A stretch of 64,000 bases of DNA from Xanthobacteraceae bacterium (GCA_029266425.1 JAQSWY010000017.1:1-64000); one strand, 5' to 3'. Shown: positions 17,896 through 26,928, counted from the stretch's first letter. The notes: generated by a model not told the origin, from the sequence alone. Made by a program: numbers and translations.

Positions 17896-19017
17896 ATGCG
17901 ACGTGTGATCGGACTTCTGCTGCTGGCGGCGCTTATCGTCGCCGGTGTCGGATTCGTCCAGCAGAAGCCCTGGTTCAGGGACATCGTCGTTCGCGCGTCT
18001 TCCTATGTGAGGGGCGAGGCGAGGGCGGCACCCGAGGCACGCGTCGCTGCCGCTACCCCGCTGCTGCCGGTGGAAGTCGCCACGGCCAGGCAGATCAGGA
18101 CCACCACCGACATCCGCTCCATCGGCTCCCTGCAGTCGGACGAGAGCGTGCAGGTCGCCTCCGAGGTTGCCGGCCGCATTGCCGAGATCCGCTTCAAGGA
18201 AGGCGAGCGCGTCAAGCTGGGCGACGTGATGGTCCAGCTCGACGACGCCCTGGTGCGTGCCGCGCAGGCCGAGATGGAAGCCCGCCTGGCGCTGGCAAAC
18301 TCGAATTTCGAGCGCGCCGAGCGGCTGTCGAAATCGGGCTCGGGTACCACGCGCGCGCTCGACGAAGCGGTGGCCGAGCGCAACACCGCGACCGCCCTGC
18401 TCAATCTCCAGCGCGTCCAATTGTCGAAGCATTCCATCCTTGCGCCGTTCGACGGCGTGGTCGGCCTGCGCTCGGTCTCGGTCGGGGCCTATATCGCCAC
18501 CGGCGCATCGTTGGTGAACCTGGAGAAGATCGACACCCTCAAGGTCGATTTCAAAATCCCCGAAATCCATCTCGGCAACATCGCCGTCGGCCAGGAGGTG
18601 ACGGTCGAGGTCGACGCCATGCCGGGCCGCGGCTTCACCGGCGCCATCTATGCGATCGACCCGATGGTGGACGTGAACGGCCGCTCGCTGTCCGTCCGCG
18701 CCCGGCTGCCGAACGCCGGCCTTGCGTTGCGCCCCGGCCTGTTCGTGCGGGTGAACGTGAAGGGCCAGCAGCCGCGCACCGCGGTGTTCGTGCCGGAAGC
18801 GGCGATCGTGCCGCGCGGTCAGGATCGCGTGGTCTGGCTGGTGGAGGGCGGCAAGGCCCGCGAAACCAAGGTGAAGCTCGGCGAGCGGCAGTCCGGGGAG
18901 GTCGAGATCGCCGAGGGGCTCGCCGCGGGCGCCGTCGTGGTCACCGCCGGCCACGGCCGGCTGCGCGCCGGGGCCAGCGTGGAGGTGGTGGACACCCCGC
19001 CGGACCCGCAGAGCTGA
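17896..19017 (+). CDS. RND efflux periplasmic adaptor (MdtA/AcrA type)
   Basis: 373-residue membrane fusion protein. An N-terminal membrane anchor/signal (RRVIGLLLLAALIVAGVGFV) is followed by the biotinyl-lipoyl half motif (SDESVQVASEVAGRIAEIRFKEGERVKLGDVMVQLD), a helical hairpin (about 115-160), the second lipoyl half (HSILAPFDGVVGLRSVSVGAYI), a beta-barrel (KVDFKIPEIHLGNIAVGQEV) and the membrane-proximal domain. It links the inner-membrane pump to an outer-membrane channel. It lies 12 bp before the pump gene; no TolC-like gene is in the window. Upstream, 17603-17895 is a 293-bp divergent control region in which I see no clear operator. Confidence 0.92.
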   Translation: MRRVIGLLLLAALIVAGVGFVQQKPWFRDIVVRASSYVRGEARAAPEARVAAATPLLPVEVATARQIRTTTDIRSIGSLQSDESVQVASEVAGRIAEIRFKEGERVKLGDVMVQLDDALVRAAQAEMEARLALANSNFERAERLSKSGSGTTRALDEAVAERNTATALLNLQRVQLSKHSILAPFDGVVGLRSVSVGAYIATGASLVNLEKIDTLKVDFKIPEIHLGNIAVGQEVTVEVDAMPGRGFTGAIYAIDPMVDVNGRSLSVRARLPNAGLALRPGLFVRVNVKGQQPRTAVFVPEAAIVPRGQDRVVWLVEGGKARETKVKLGERQSGEVEIAEGLAAGAVVVTAGHGRLRAGASVEVVDTPPDPQS

Positions 19018-19029
19018 GGAGGCTGCACC

Positions 19030-22000
19030 ATGGGCCTTTCCGAACTCTGCATCCGCCGCCCGGTCTTCGCCACCGTGCTCAGCCTCTTGCTGGTGCTGAT
19101 CGGCATCGTCTCCTATTCGCGCCTGACGGTGCGTGAATACCCCAATATCGACGAGCCCGTGGTCTCCGTCGTCACCACCTATCCCGGCGCCTCGGCGAGC
19201 ATCGTCGAGAGCCAGGTGACGCAGGTGCTGGAGGGCTCGATCGCCGGCATCGAGGGCATCGACGTCCTGGAATCCACCTCGCGCTCGGAATCGAGCCGCA
19301 TCACGGTGCGCTTCCGCCTCGAGATCGATGCCGACAACGCCGCGAGCGACGTGCGCGACCGCGTCAGCCGGGTGCGCCAGCGCCTCCCCGACGAGATCGA
19401 CGAGCCGGTCATCTCCAAGGTCGAGGCCGACGCCCAGCCGGTCGTGTTCGTGGTGTTCCGCTCCGACCGCATGAGTTCGCTGGAGCTCTCCGACTATATC
19501 GACCGCTACGTGGTCGACCGCTTCAAGAACCTCACCGGCGTCGCCGACGTGCAGATATTCGGCGAGCGCCGCTATGCGATGCGCATATGGATCGACCGCG
19601 AGCGCCTCGCCGCCTATGCGCTCACCGTGCAGGACATCGAGGATGCGCTCGATGCGCAGAATGTCGAGATCCCGTCGGGGCGCATCGAGAGCACCGATCG
19701 CGAATTCACCGTCCTCTCGCGCACTGCGCTCTCCACCGTCGATCAGTTCAACAATATCGTGGTGAAGCGTGCGGACGGGGCGCAGGTGCACCTCTCCGAT
19801 GTCGCCCGCGTCGCCCTCGGCGCCGCGGACGAGCGTCGCGCCAGCCGCTTCAATGGCGGCCAGGCGATCATCGTGGGCCTCATCAAGCAGGCGGTGGCCA
19901 ATCCGCTGGACGTCTCGGCTGGCGTGCGCGCGGTGCTGCCCGCGGTCAATGACAGCCTGCCGGAGGGCATGAGCGCGACCGTCGGCAACGACAATGCGGT
20001 GTTCATCGACCGCTCGATCAAGTCGGTCTACCACACCATCGCCGAGGCGGTGGCCCTCGTGGTGCTGGTGATCGTGGTGTTCCTGCGCTCGATCCGCGCC
20101 TCGCTGATCCCGATCGTCACCATCCCGATCTCGCTGATCACGACCTTCGCGATCATGTTCGCACTCGGCTTCAGCATCAACACGCTGACGCTGCTCGCCT
20201 TCGTGCTCGCCATCGGCCTCGTGGTGGACGACGCCATCGTTGTGCTGGAGAACATCTTCCGCCACATCGAGCACGGCATGAAACCGATCCCCGCCGCCAT
20301 CAAGGGCGCGCGCGAGATCGGCTTTGCCGTCGTCGCCATGACCATGACGCTGGCCGCGGTCTATGCCCCGGTCGCGTTCGCGCCGGGCCGCACCGGTAAG
20401 CTCTTCGTCGAGTTCGCACTGACGCTGGCCGGCGCCGTCGTGATCTCCGGCTTCGTCGCGCTCTCGCTCACCCCGATGATGTGCTCGCGCCTCCTGAAGC
20501 ACGACGAGAAGCCGGGCCGCGTCTCCGCCTTCATCGAGCGCGGGCTCAAGGGCCTCGAGCATGGCTATCGCCGCCTGCTCGGCGGGGCGCTGCGGGCGCG
20601 CCCGCTGATCCTCGTCATCGCGCTCGGCGTCGCCGGCGGTAGCGGCTATTTCCTGCTGAACCTGTCCTCCGAGCTCTCCCCGGTCGAGGATCGCGGCATC
20701 GTGCGCGTCAACGGGACCGGGCCGGAAGGCGCGACGCTCGCCTATACGGCGCGGTATTCCGCCGAGGTCGAGCGCATTCTCCAGAAAGAATCGGAGGTCG
20801 AGAACGTCCTGATCATCAACGGCCTGCCCGAGGTGCACCGCTTCCTGGTCATCGGCCGGCTGAAGGACTGGGGCGAGCGCGGGCGCCGCCAGCAGGAGAT
20901 CGTGCGCGAAGTCTCGCCCGAGCTGCGGCGCATCGCCGGCGTCAATGCCTATGCCAACAACCCGCCCTCGCTCGGCGCCTCCAACAATTCACGCCCGATC
21001 GAATATGTGCTGCAGACCTCCGGCACCTATGAGCAGCTCGACGAATATGTAAACCGCTTCCTGGAGCGCATCCGCGACTATCCGGGCCTTGCCAGCGTCG
21101 AGACCGACCTCAAGCTCAACAAGCCGGAAATCTCCATCACCATCGACCGCGCCAAGGCAGCGGACCTCGCTATCGACGTGGCCGTGCTCGGCCGCACGCT
21201 GGAGAGCCTGCTCGGTGGCCGCCAGGTAACGCGCTTCGAGGTCGGCGGTGAGCAATATGACGTCATGGTCCAGCTCGACGCCAAGGACCGCGCCTCGCCC
21301 GGCACGCTCGACACGATCTATCTGCGCTCCGGCGGCGGGCAGATGGTGCAGCTCTCGAACCTCGTGAACGTGCGCGAGACGGTGGCGCCGCAGGAGCTGC
21401 GCCGGTTCAACCAGCTGCGCTCGGCCACCATCTCGGGCAATCTCGCTCCGGGCTATGCACAGGGCGATGCGCTCGCCTTCCTTGATCTTGCCGCGCGCGA
21501 GGTGCTACCGCAGACCGTGCAGACGGACGTCTCCGGCCAGCTTCGCGAATTCCGCTCCGCCGGCCAGAGCCTCGCGCTGATCTTCGTGCTGGCGCTGGGC
21601 TTCATCTATCTGGTGCTGGCGGCGCAATTCGAGAGCTTCCGCGATCCGGTCATCATCATGCTGACCGTGCCGCTCTCGATGACCGGCGCGCTGGCGGCGC
21701 TCTACCTCACCGGCGGCACGCTGAACGTCTATTCGCAGATCGGCCTCGTCACCCTGGTCGGCCTCATCACCAAGCACGGCATCCTGATCGTCGAGTTCGC
21801 CAACCAGCAGCAGGAGGCGGGGCTCGATCGCCGCGCCGCGGTGATCGAGGCCGCGGTACTGCGGCTGCGCCCGATCCTGATGACCACCGGCGCCATGGTG
21901 CTTGGCGCGGTGCCGCTGGCGTTCGCAGAGGGCGCGGGCGCCGAGAGCCGGGCGCAGATCGGCTGGGTGATCGTCGGTGGCATGAGCCTCGGTACGCTGC

Positions 22001-22104
22001 TGACGCTGTTCGTGGTGCCGACCGTCTACTCGCTGATCGGCCGCGTGCATCACGCCGGCGTGCCGGAGGCGCATGGCGTCGTGGGGCACGCCCCTGCGGA
22101 GTAG
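19030..22104 (+). CDS. RND efflux transporter, HAE1/AcrB-like
   Basis: 1024-residue proton-driven inner-membrane pump. It starts with the family signature MGLSELCIRRPVFATVLSLLLVLIG and has two sets of six membrane spans separated by large periplasmic loops. The TM4 proton-relay pair appears as GLVVDDAIVVLENIFRHIEHG, and the R-P-I-L-M-T-T motif after TM11 is intact. Full length for the family. Substrate cannot be read from sequence. A good ribosome site (GAGGAGG) lies before the ATG. The stop codon lies two bases upstream of the remnant of a toxin gene. Confidence 0.93.
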   Translation: MGLSELCIRRPVFATVLSLLLVLIGIVSYSRLTVREYPNIDEPVVSVVTTYPGASASIVESQVTQVLEGSIAGIEGIDVLESTSRSESSRITVRFRLEIDADNAASDVRDRVSRVRQRLPDEIDEPVISKVEADAQPVVFVVFRSDRMSSLELSDYIDRYVVDRFKNLTGVADVQIFGERRYAMRIWIDRERLAAYALTVQDIEDALDAQNVEIPSGRIESTDREFTVLSRTALSTVDQFNNIVVKRADGAQVHLSDVARVALGAADERRASRFNGGQAIIVGLIKQAVANPLDVSAGVRAVLPAVNDSLPEGMSATVGNDNAVFIDRSIKSVYHTIAEAVALVVLVIVVFLRSIRASLIPIVTIPISLITTFAIMFALGFSINTLTLLAFVLAIGLVVDDAIVVLENIFRHIEHGMKPIPAAIKGAREIGFAVVAMTMTLAAVYAPVAFAPGRTGKLFVEFALTLAGAVVISGFVALSLTPMMCSRLLKHDEKPGRVSAFIERGLKGLEHGYRRLLGGALRARPLILVIALGVAGGSGYFLLNLSSELSPVEDRGIVRVNGTGPEGATLAYTARYSAEVERILQKESEVENVLIINGLPEVHRFLVIGRLKDWGERGRRQQEIVREVSPELRRIAGVNAYANNPPSLGASNNSRPIEYVLQTSGTYEQLDEYVNRFLERIRDYPGLASVETDLKLNKPEISITIDRAKAADLAIDVAVLGRTLESLLGGRQVTRFEVGGEQYDVMVQLDAKDRASPGTLDTIYLRSGGGQMVQLSNLVNVRETVAPQELRRFNQLRSATISGNLAPGYAQGDALAFLDLAAREVLPQTVQTDVSGQLREFRSAGQSLALIFVLALGFIYLVLAAQFESFRDPVIIMLTVPLSMTGALAALYLTGGTLNVYSQIGLVTLVGLITKHGILIVEFANQQQEAGLDRRAAVIEAAVLRLRPILMTTGAMVLGAVPLAFAEGAGAESRAQIGWVIVGGMSLGTLLTLFVVPTVYSLIGRVHHAGVPEAHGVVGHAPAE

Positions 22105-22106
22105 AG

Positions 22107-22178
22107 CGCGACAAGAAGAGCAGCCACCCGCGCGACATCAAGGCGGCAAGGCAATTGGCCGCCGAGCTGGAGGATTGA
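22107..22178 (+). pseudogene. C-terminal remnant of a HigB/RelE-type (HI1419-like) toxin
   Basis: The frame 22107-22178 reads RDKKSSHPRDIKAARQLAAE then LED and a stop. It ends three bases before the antitoxin ATG at 22182. HI1419-family toxins end in a C-terminus of the form GDK.SQ..DI..A..LA, always directly upstream of an HI1420-type antitoxin. No start or catalytic part is present because the RND gene occupies the preceding bases. This is best read as the last 23 codons of a deleted toxin gene. Call rests on motif memory and position. Confidence 0.6.
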
Positions 22179-22181
22179 AGG

Positions 22182-22472
22182 ATGGCGCTATCGACCAAAC
22201 CCTTCGACAGCGCGGACTATCTCAACACGTCCGCCGAGATCGCCGCCTATCTCGACGCCGTGTTGGAGGACGCCGAGCCCGCGCTCGTGGCGCACGCTTT
22301 GGGCGTGGTGCCCCGCGCCAAGAGCATGAGCGAGATTGCGAGCAACGCCGGGGTATCGCGTGAAATTCTGTATCGGTCGCCGAGCGAAAGCGGCAATCCT
22401 GAATTCGCGACGGTCGTGAAGGTGCTGAAGGCACTTGGCGTGCGTTTGAGCGCGGAAGCGGTCGCGAGTTGA
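22182..22472 (+). CDS. Orphan addiction-module antidote protein (HigA/HI1420 type)
   Basis: 96-residue antitoxin of the HI1420 family. The typical start ALSTKPFDSADYLNTSAEIAAYLDAVLED is followed by an HTH (PRAKSMSEIASNAGVSREILYRSPSESGNPEF) and the short helical end KVLKALGVRLSAEA. The protein normally binds its toxin and the operon promoter. It has a ribosome site (GAGGATTGAAGG) that overlaps the toxin remnant's stop. Without an intact toxin it may act only as a DNA-binding regulator or as an anti-addiction antitoxin against a homologous toxin elsewhere. Confidence 0.85.
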   Translation: MALSTKPFDSADYLNTSAEIAAYLDAVLEDAEPALVAHALGVVPRAKSMSEIASNAGVSREILYRSPSESGNPEFATVVKVLKALGVRLSAEAVAS

Positions 22473-22500
22473 GACTGGGCATAGCCCGCTACCCCAACGC

Positions 22501-22534
22501 CGGCTGAACGGCGTATTCGAAGCCCGTTCAGCCG
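22501..22534 (+). terminator. Hairpin after the antitoxin gene
   Basis: CGGCTGAACGG (22501-22511) and CCGTTCAGCCG (22524-22534) form an 11-bp perfect stem with a 12-nt loop, between the antitoxin stop and the next ATG at 22556. No T-run follows, so it may be a terminator, an operator or an mRNA-stabilising stem. Confidence 0.45.
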
Positions 22535-22555
22535 CGTGCGCCTAGACCGGCGCTC

Positions 22556-24571
22556 ATGTCGCGCCATCTCTTCGCCGCCGCCCTGTTTCTGCTCATCGCC
22601 ACTCCTGCAGCCGGCGCGCCGCTGCTCGACGTGCGCGACCCCGCGCAGCTTGCCGCCATCGAGGCGGGCGGGTTCTCGCTCGCCGATATACTCGGAACCC
22701 CCGGCGCCGCGACCACCGAGGCGCTCGCCGCGAAGAGCCCCGGCTTCCGCACCCTGCGCGATGCCGTCGCCGCCGATGTCGCGGATCTGGCGGCGAGGAT
22801 GGCGCAGGATGGCCGGCGGCTGGAGGTGGCGCCGCGCGGCGAGACCGGGCGTGTCATCGACATGGGCTGGTTCGCTTCGCCCATCGCCGGCTTTACCCTG
22901 TCCGCCATCGTCAACCGGCTGGATCGCCGCGACTTCTCCCCGCTCGAAGGCCTCGATGATTGCGGCGAGGTGCGCCTGCTCTATCGCCTTGCCTATCGCG
23001 CCGGGCCGGGCCGCAAGGGCGAGGTGCGGGCCTCGCGCCTCCCGGTGAGCCTCAATGTGATCTTCGCCGTGCCGCGCCCGGAGGCGGGCAACTGCGCGGC
23101 CGCGGCCGCGCGCTGGGTGCTGCCGCGGCCAATTCCGGATGGTCGAGAGTTCGCCGACTGGCTGTCGGCCGGCCCGCTCGCCCGTGAAGCGCTCAGGCTG
23201 AAGCAGATCGAGATCAACGCCCAGATCATGCGGCTGCCGTCGGGCCAGGAACTGGGCTTTGGCGGGCAGGCGGCCTATCTCTTGCGCGCCTTTGCGGCGG
23301 TTCCCGGCGATGGGCCGCTCGGGCTCGCCGAGAAGCCGCTGGAGAACACCCCCGACGTCGCCCGCATCCGCGAGGATGCCGCGCTCAAGGCGGCGCTGGT
23401 CGATTTTGTGAAGGCAAGCCTGCCGGCCATCGATAGCGGCGTGTTCCGTCTTCCCGACGAACTGTCGGCGAAGCGCGCCATCGCCTTCTCCACTTTCGGC
23501 AGCGCCCGCCTCGCCAACCACCCCTTCACCGCGGCGCTGGAGGGGGCCGATCTCGACGGCATCGACTATGCCGGGCTCGGCTTCCTGCGCGACGCTGCCG
23601 GTTTGCGCGAACGGCTCGACAATGCGAGCTGCGCCGGCTGCCACCAGGGCGGCGCCACCGCCGGCTTCCATGTCTTCGGTACCGATGGCGAGCACGCGAC
23701 GTCGGACCATAATCGCGTGCTGCAGGGCATCTCCCCACATTATCACGCCGACCAGCCGCGCCGCGCTGCCTATGCCGAAGCATTGCTTGCCGGGCGCGAG
23801 CCGGGCCGCTTCCGCCCGCTCTCCTATGCGCCTTCGGCCGAGTGGAGCGGCGCGGTGCCGCGCTACAAGCCGGCCGGCACCGCCATGGCCTGCCTCAAGG
23901 GAGTTTCCGGGGCGGCGTTTACAGATGGCTGGAGCTGCCGCGCCGGCGAGACCTGCCAGACCATCGGCAGCAATGCTCGTCTTGGGCTTGAGCTCGGCCA
24001 GTGCATGCCGGCCGAGACGAAGGATGTCACCGCCGGCCTCGCCTGCCTTGCCGGCGAGGTCGCGACCGGGCGCGAGCCCTACCTCGACCGCTGGAAAGAG
24101 ATCGGCAAGATCAATTCCTTCGCCGCGCGGCCGACGGTGAGCGCCTATAGCTGCCGCCCGCCGCGCATCGGCGTCCCCGGCGGCCTCGCCTACCGCCAGT
24201 GCGGCGAGGAGGACCGCGCCTTCGCGAAGCTGAAAACCGGTGAGATGCCGGCGGAGGTCTGCGGCCTTGCCGGCGGCAAGGGGTTCGACCGCTGCGTCGC
24301 CACCGGCGACTTTGCCGCCTGCCAGGAAAAGACCATGGCGCGCGGCATGCGCCCGGCCTGCGGGCGCGACAGCTTCTGCCGCGAGGATTTCATCTGCCAG
24401 GCGCTGCCGGCGGAACTCGATCCCGACGGCAAGCTCGGCAGTCATCCGGTTGGCGAGATCGGCTTCTGCTCGCCGACCTATTTCCTGTTCCAGATGCGGA
24501 TCGACGGGCATCCCGATCCGATGTCGGGCGCACGGCTGAAGGGCACGTCGATCAGCGCGGCGCGCCGGTAA
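22556..24571 (+). CDS. Secreted CxxCH protein, cysteine-rich C-terminus, unknown function
   Basis: 671 residues. A clear signal peptide (MSRHLFAAALFLLIATPAAGA) and a single c-type heme-binding motif, Cys359-Ala-Gly-Cys362-His363, lie in NASCAGCHQGGATAGFHVFG. From about residue 440 on there are many cysteines (for example AMACLKG, SCRAGETCQT, QCMPAE, FCREDFICQA), suggesting disulfide-bonded modules. The N-terminal 340 residues show no family I know. It may be a periplasmic monoheme cytochrome of the kind fused to a substrate-binding region; no redox partner or cytochrome-maturation gene is adjacent. It is convergent with the MarR gene, with only 3 bp between the stops. Confidence 0.7.
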   Translation: MSRHLFAAALFLLIATPAAGAPLLDVRDPAQLAAIEAGGFSLADILGTPGAATTEALAAKSPGFRTLRDAVAADVADLAARMAQDGRRLEVAPRGETGRVIDMGWFASPIAGFTLSAIVNRLDRRDFSPLEGLDDCGEVRLLYRLAYRAGPGRKGEVRASRLPVSLNVIFAVPRPEAGNCAAAAARWVLPRPIPDGREFADWLSAGPLAREALRLKQIEINAQIMRLPSGQELGFGGQAAYLLRAFAAVPGDGPLGLAEKPLENTPDVARIREDAALKAALVDFVKASLPAIDSGVFRLPDELSAKRAIAFSTFGSARLANHPFTAALEGADLDGIDYAGLGFLRDAAGLRERLDNASCAGCHQGGATAGFHVFGTDGEHATSDHNRVLQGISPHYHADQPRRAAYAEALLAGREPGRFRPLSYAPSAEWSGAVPRYKPAGTAMACLKGVSGAAFTDGWSCRAGETCQTIGSNARLGLELGQCMPAETKDVTAGLACLAGEVATGREPYLDRWKEIGKINSFAARPTVSAYSCRPPRIGVPGGLAYRQCGEEDRAFAKLKTGEMPAEVCGLAGGKGFDRCVATGDFAACQEKTMARGMRPACGRDSFCREDFICQALPAELDPDGKLGSHPVGEIGFCSPTYFLFQMRIDGHPDPMSGARLKGTSISAARR

Positions 24572-24574
24572 GCC

Positions 24575-25009
24575 TCACGGCTGGGCCAGCCGCTCCAGCA
24601 GTTGCGTCAGCAGCCCGCTCCCGCGCCTCAGCTCATCGAGATGGATGGCGGAGAGCTCCTCCAATATGCCCTCGGCCCTGGGCGTCAGCCCGACCAGCAC
24701 GGCGCGACGATCATGCTCGGCCGGTACCCGCGTCACCAGCTCCGCCTTGGCGAGACGATCGACCAGTTCGACCGCGCTGTGGTGGCGCAGCAGCAGGTGT
24801 TCGGCGAGTTCGCCGATGGTCAGAGGTTCGCCGTCCTTGTGACCGCGTATGGCGAGGATCGCCTGGTGCTGCTGGGCGGTGAGGCCGCCCGCCCGCGCGG
24901 CCTCCTCACTGAAGGCCATGAAACGCCGCAGCGCCCGCCGGAAGGCGGCGAGCGCCGCATAGTCTTCCGCGGTGACGACGCGCTTGCCGGGCTGGAAGGG
25001 ATCGTCCAT
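24575..25009 (-). CDS. MarR family transcriptional regulator
   Basis: 144-residue MarR-type winged-helix repressor. The start ATG 25009 (MDDPFQPGKRVV) has AAGAGGAG just upstream. The core is GLTAQQHQAILAIRGHKDGEPLTIGELAEHLLLRHHSAVELVDRL, with the wing VPAEHDRRAVLVGLTPRAEGILEEL. The frame runs on upstream over the divergent ClC gene, which I disregard. It is divergent from the ClC gene with a perfect palindrome between them, so it very probably represses the channel and itself. Confidence 0.92.
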   Translation of the reverse strand: MDDPFQPGKRVVTAEDYAALAAFRRALRRFMAFSEEAARAGGLTAQQHQAILAIRGHKDGEPLTIGELAEHLLLRHHSAVELVDRLAKAELVTRVPAEHDRRAVLVGLTPRAEGILEELSAIHLDELRRGSGLLTQLLERLAQP

Positions 25010-25024
25010 GAGCTCCTCTTGAAT

Positions 25025-25043
25025 TATATCGTGACACGATATA
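25025..25043. promoter_or_regulatory. Perfect 19-bp palindrome, probable MarR operator
   Basis: TATATCGTGACACGATATA (9-bp arms around a central A) sits in the 61-bp space between the MarR start (25009) and the ClC start (25071-25077). The size, symmetry and AT-rich content in a GC-rich genome fit a MarR-dimer operator; the TATA-rich arms probably overlap both promoters. Confidence 0.8.
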
Positions 25044-25070
25044 TCGCACGCCGATCCTGTCCCGGCGAGG

Positions 25071-26876
25071 GTGATGATGCCGCGAAATTCCGAACCTGCA
25101 CGCGATCTGCCGAACCCGGCGCGGCTCGGTGACTTCACCACCGATGCGCGCGTTCTCGTGCTCATCGGCATGGCGCTCGTCGTCGGCACCGCCGGCGCGG
25201 CCGCGGCGTTCGTGCTGCTCAAGCTGATCGCGCTGACGACCAATATCGTCTGGCTCGGCCGCTTCAGCTTTGCCGAGGCCTCGCCGGCCGATATGGCGCC
25301 GGGCCTCTGGATGGTGGCCGCCCCCGCGCTCGGCGGGCTGGTGATCGGCCTGATGGCACGGTTCGGCTCGGAGAAGATCCGCGGCCACGGCATTCCCGAG
25401 GCGATCGAGGCGATACTGATCGGCGGCAGCCGCATGTCGCCGAAGGTGGCGATCCTCAAGCCGCTTTCCTCCGCCATCTCGATCGGCACCGGTGGTCCGT
25501 TCGGTGCCGAGGGGCCGATCATCATGACCGGCGGCGCCATCGGCTCACTGTTCGCCCAGTGCTTCCATCTCACTGCTGCCGAGCGCAAGACGCTGCTGGT
25601 GGCAGGCGCCGCGGCCGGCATGACCGCGATCTTCGGCACGCCGATCGCCGCGGTGCTGCTCGCGGTGGAGCTCTTGCTGTTCGAATGGAAGCCGCGCAGC
25701 TTCCTCCCGGTCGTCGCCGCGACGCTGGTCTCCGCCTGCTGGCGCCCGATGCTGATCGGCGCCGGCCCGCTGTTTCCGTTCATGACCGACCTGGAGCTTC
25801 CCTGGTGGGGCCTTGTCGCGGCGCTCGGCGTCGGCCTGCTCGCCGGGCTGCAATCCGGGCTGATGACGCGCCTGCTCTATGCCGCCGAAGACGTGTTCGA
25901 GCGCCTGCCGGTGCACTGGATGTGGTGGCCGATGCTCGGCGGGCTCATTGTCGGCCTCGGCGGCCTCATCGAACCGCGCGCGCTCGGTGTCGGCTACGAC
26001 ATCATCGGCGACCTGCTCGCCGGCCACATGGCGGTGGACGAGGCCGGTCGTCTGCTCCTGGTGAAGTCCGCGATCTGGCTGCTGGCGCTCGCCTCCGGCA
26101 CCTCGGGCGGCGTGCTCGCGCCGCTGCTGATACTGGGCGGCACCGCCGGGTGGCTGGAGGGCCAGCTGCTGCCGGGCGACGCCTCCTGCTGGGCGCTGAT
26201 CGGCATGGCGGCGATGATGGGCGGCTCGATGCGCGCCCCGCTCACCGGCGTGCTGTTCGCCATCGAGCTGACCGGCAATCTCGGCTTGCTGGTGCCGCTG
26301 CTCGCCGCCACCGGTGCGGCCCATGCGGTGACGGTGCTGCTGCTGAAGCGCTCCATCCTCACCGAGAAGATCGCCCGGCGCGGCCGCCATATCCTCCAGG
26401 AATATTCGGTCGACCCGTTCGAATTGCTGCGGGTGGAAGATGTGATGGTGAGGGAGGTCGACACCTTGTCGGCGGCGACGCCGATCGATGCGGCGGTCGC
26501 CTTCTTCACGGCCGAGGTGCACCGGCACAAGGCTTATCCGGTGATCGACGCGCACGGGGATCTCACCGGCATGGTGAGCCGCGCCGACGTGCTGCGCTGG
26601 CGGATGGAGGGGACGCACGATGGACGCACCATCGGTGAGCTGATCTCCGATCCTGCCGTCATCGTGGGCAATCCCGACGAGCTTCTGGGACGCATCGCCG
26701 ACCGCATGGTCGCGGATGAAGTCGGCCGTGTGCCGATCCTGGCTCGTGGGACCCGCCGCGTGGTCGGGCTGGTCGCCCGCAAGGATCTTCTGCACATCCG
26801 CGCCATTGCCAACGGCGCGGAGCGGGACAGGATGGCCTACCTCGTCCGCCAGGAGCGAAAAACGGTGGCGTCGTAG
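25071..26876 (+). CDS. ClC-family chloride channel/transporter with CBS pair
   Basis: About 600 residues. The N-terminal ClC membrane domain (about 20-430) has the signature loops KIRGHGIPEAIEAI, ISIGTGGPFGAEGPI (keeps the gating Glu in the G-x-E-G-P loop) and ASGTSGGVLAPLL. The C-terminal half has two CBS domains (about 460-515 with VMVREVDTLSAATPIDAAVAFF, and 530-590 with VIVGNPDELLGRIADRMVADEVGRVPIL) that usually bind nucleotides. The start may be GTG 25071, ATG 25074 or ATG 25077; the GGCGAGG ribosome site favours the ATGs. Control by the adjacent MarR protein is likely. Confidence 0.9.
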   Translation: MMMPRNSEPARDLPNPARLGDFTTDARVLVLIGMALVVGTAGAAAAFVLLKLIALTTNIVWLGRFSFAEASPADMAPGLWMVAAPALGGLVIGLMARFGSEKIRGHGIPEAIEAILIGGSRMSPKVAILKPLSSAISIGTGGPFGAEGPIIMTGGAIGSLFAQCFHLTAAERKTLLVAGAAAGMTAIFGTPIAAVLLAVELLLFEWKPRSFLPVVAATLVSACWRPMLIGAGPLFPFMTDLELPWWGLVAALGVGLLAGLQSGLMTRLLYAAEDVFERLPVHWMWWPMLGGLIVGLGGLIEPRALGVGYDIIGDLLAGHMAVDEAGRLLLVKSAIWLLALASGTSGGVLAPLLILGGTAGWLEGQLLPGDASCWALIGMAAMMGGSMRAPLTGVLFAIELTGNLGLLVPLLAATGAAHAVTVLLLKRSILTEKIARRGRHILQEYSVDPFELLRVEDVMVREVDTLSAATPIDAAVAFFTAEVHRHKAYPVIDAHGDLTGMVSRADVLRWRMEGTHDGRTIGELISDPAVIVGNPDELLGRIADRMVADEVGRVPILARGTRRVVGLVARKDLLHIRAIANGAERDRMAYLVRQERKTVAS

Positions 26877-26878
26877 GG

Positions 26879-26928
26879 GCTGGAGAGATCGGTACTGGGT
26901 CCGATCCTCTCTCCTGCCGCTCTCCAGC
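26879..26928 (+). terminator. Nested hairpin after the ClC gene
   Basis: GCTGGAGAG (26879-26887) pairs with CTCTCCAGC (26920-26928), enclosing GATCGG (26887-26892) with CCGATC (26901-26906). It directly follows the ClC stop codon. There is no T-run; a Rho-independent terminator is possible but unproven. The rest of 26929-27147 shows nothing I recognise. Confidence 0.45.

Noticed and set aside
17821..20838. A 1005-codon minus-strand open frame across the RND adaptor and pump
   Set aside because: Its His/Asp/Arg/Gly-rich translation has no domain and it lies antisense to two clear RND genes.
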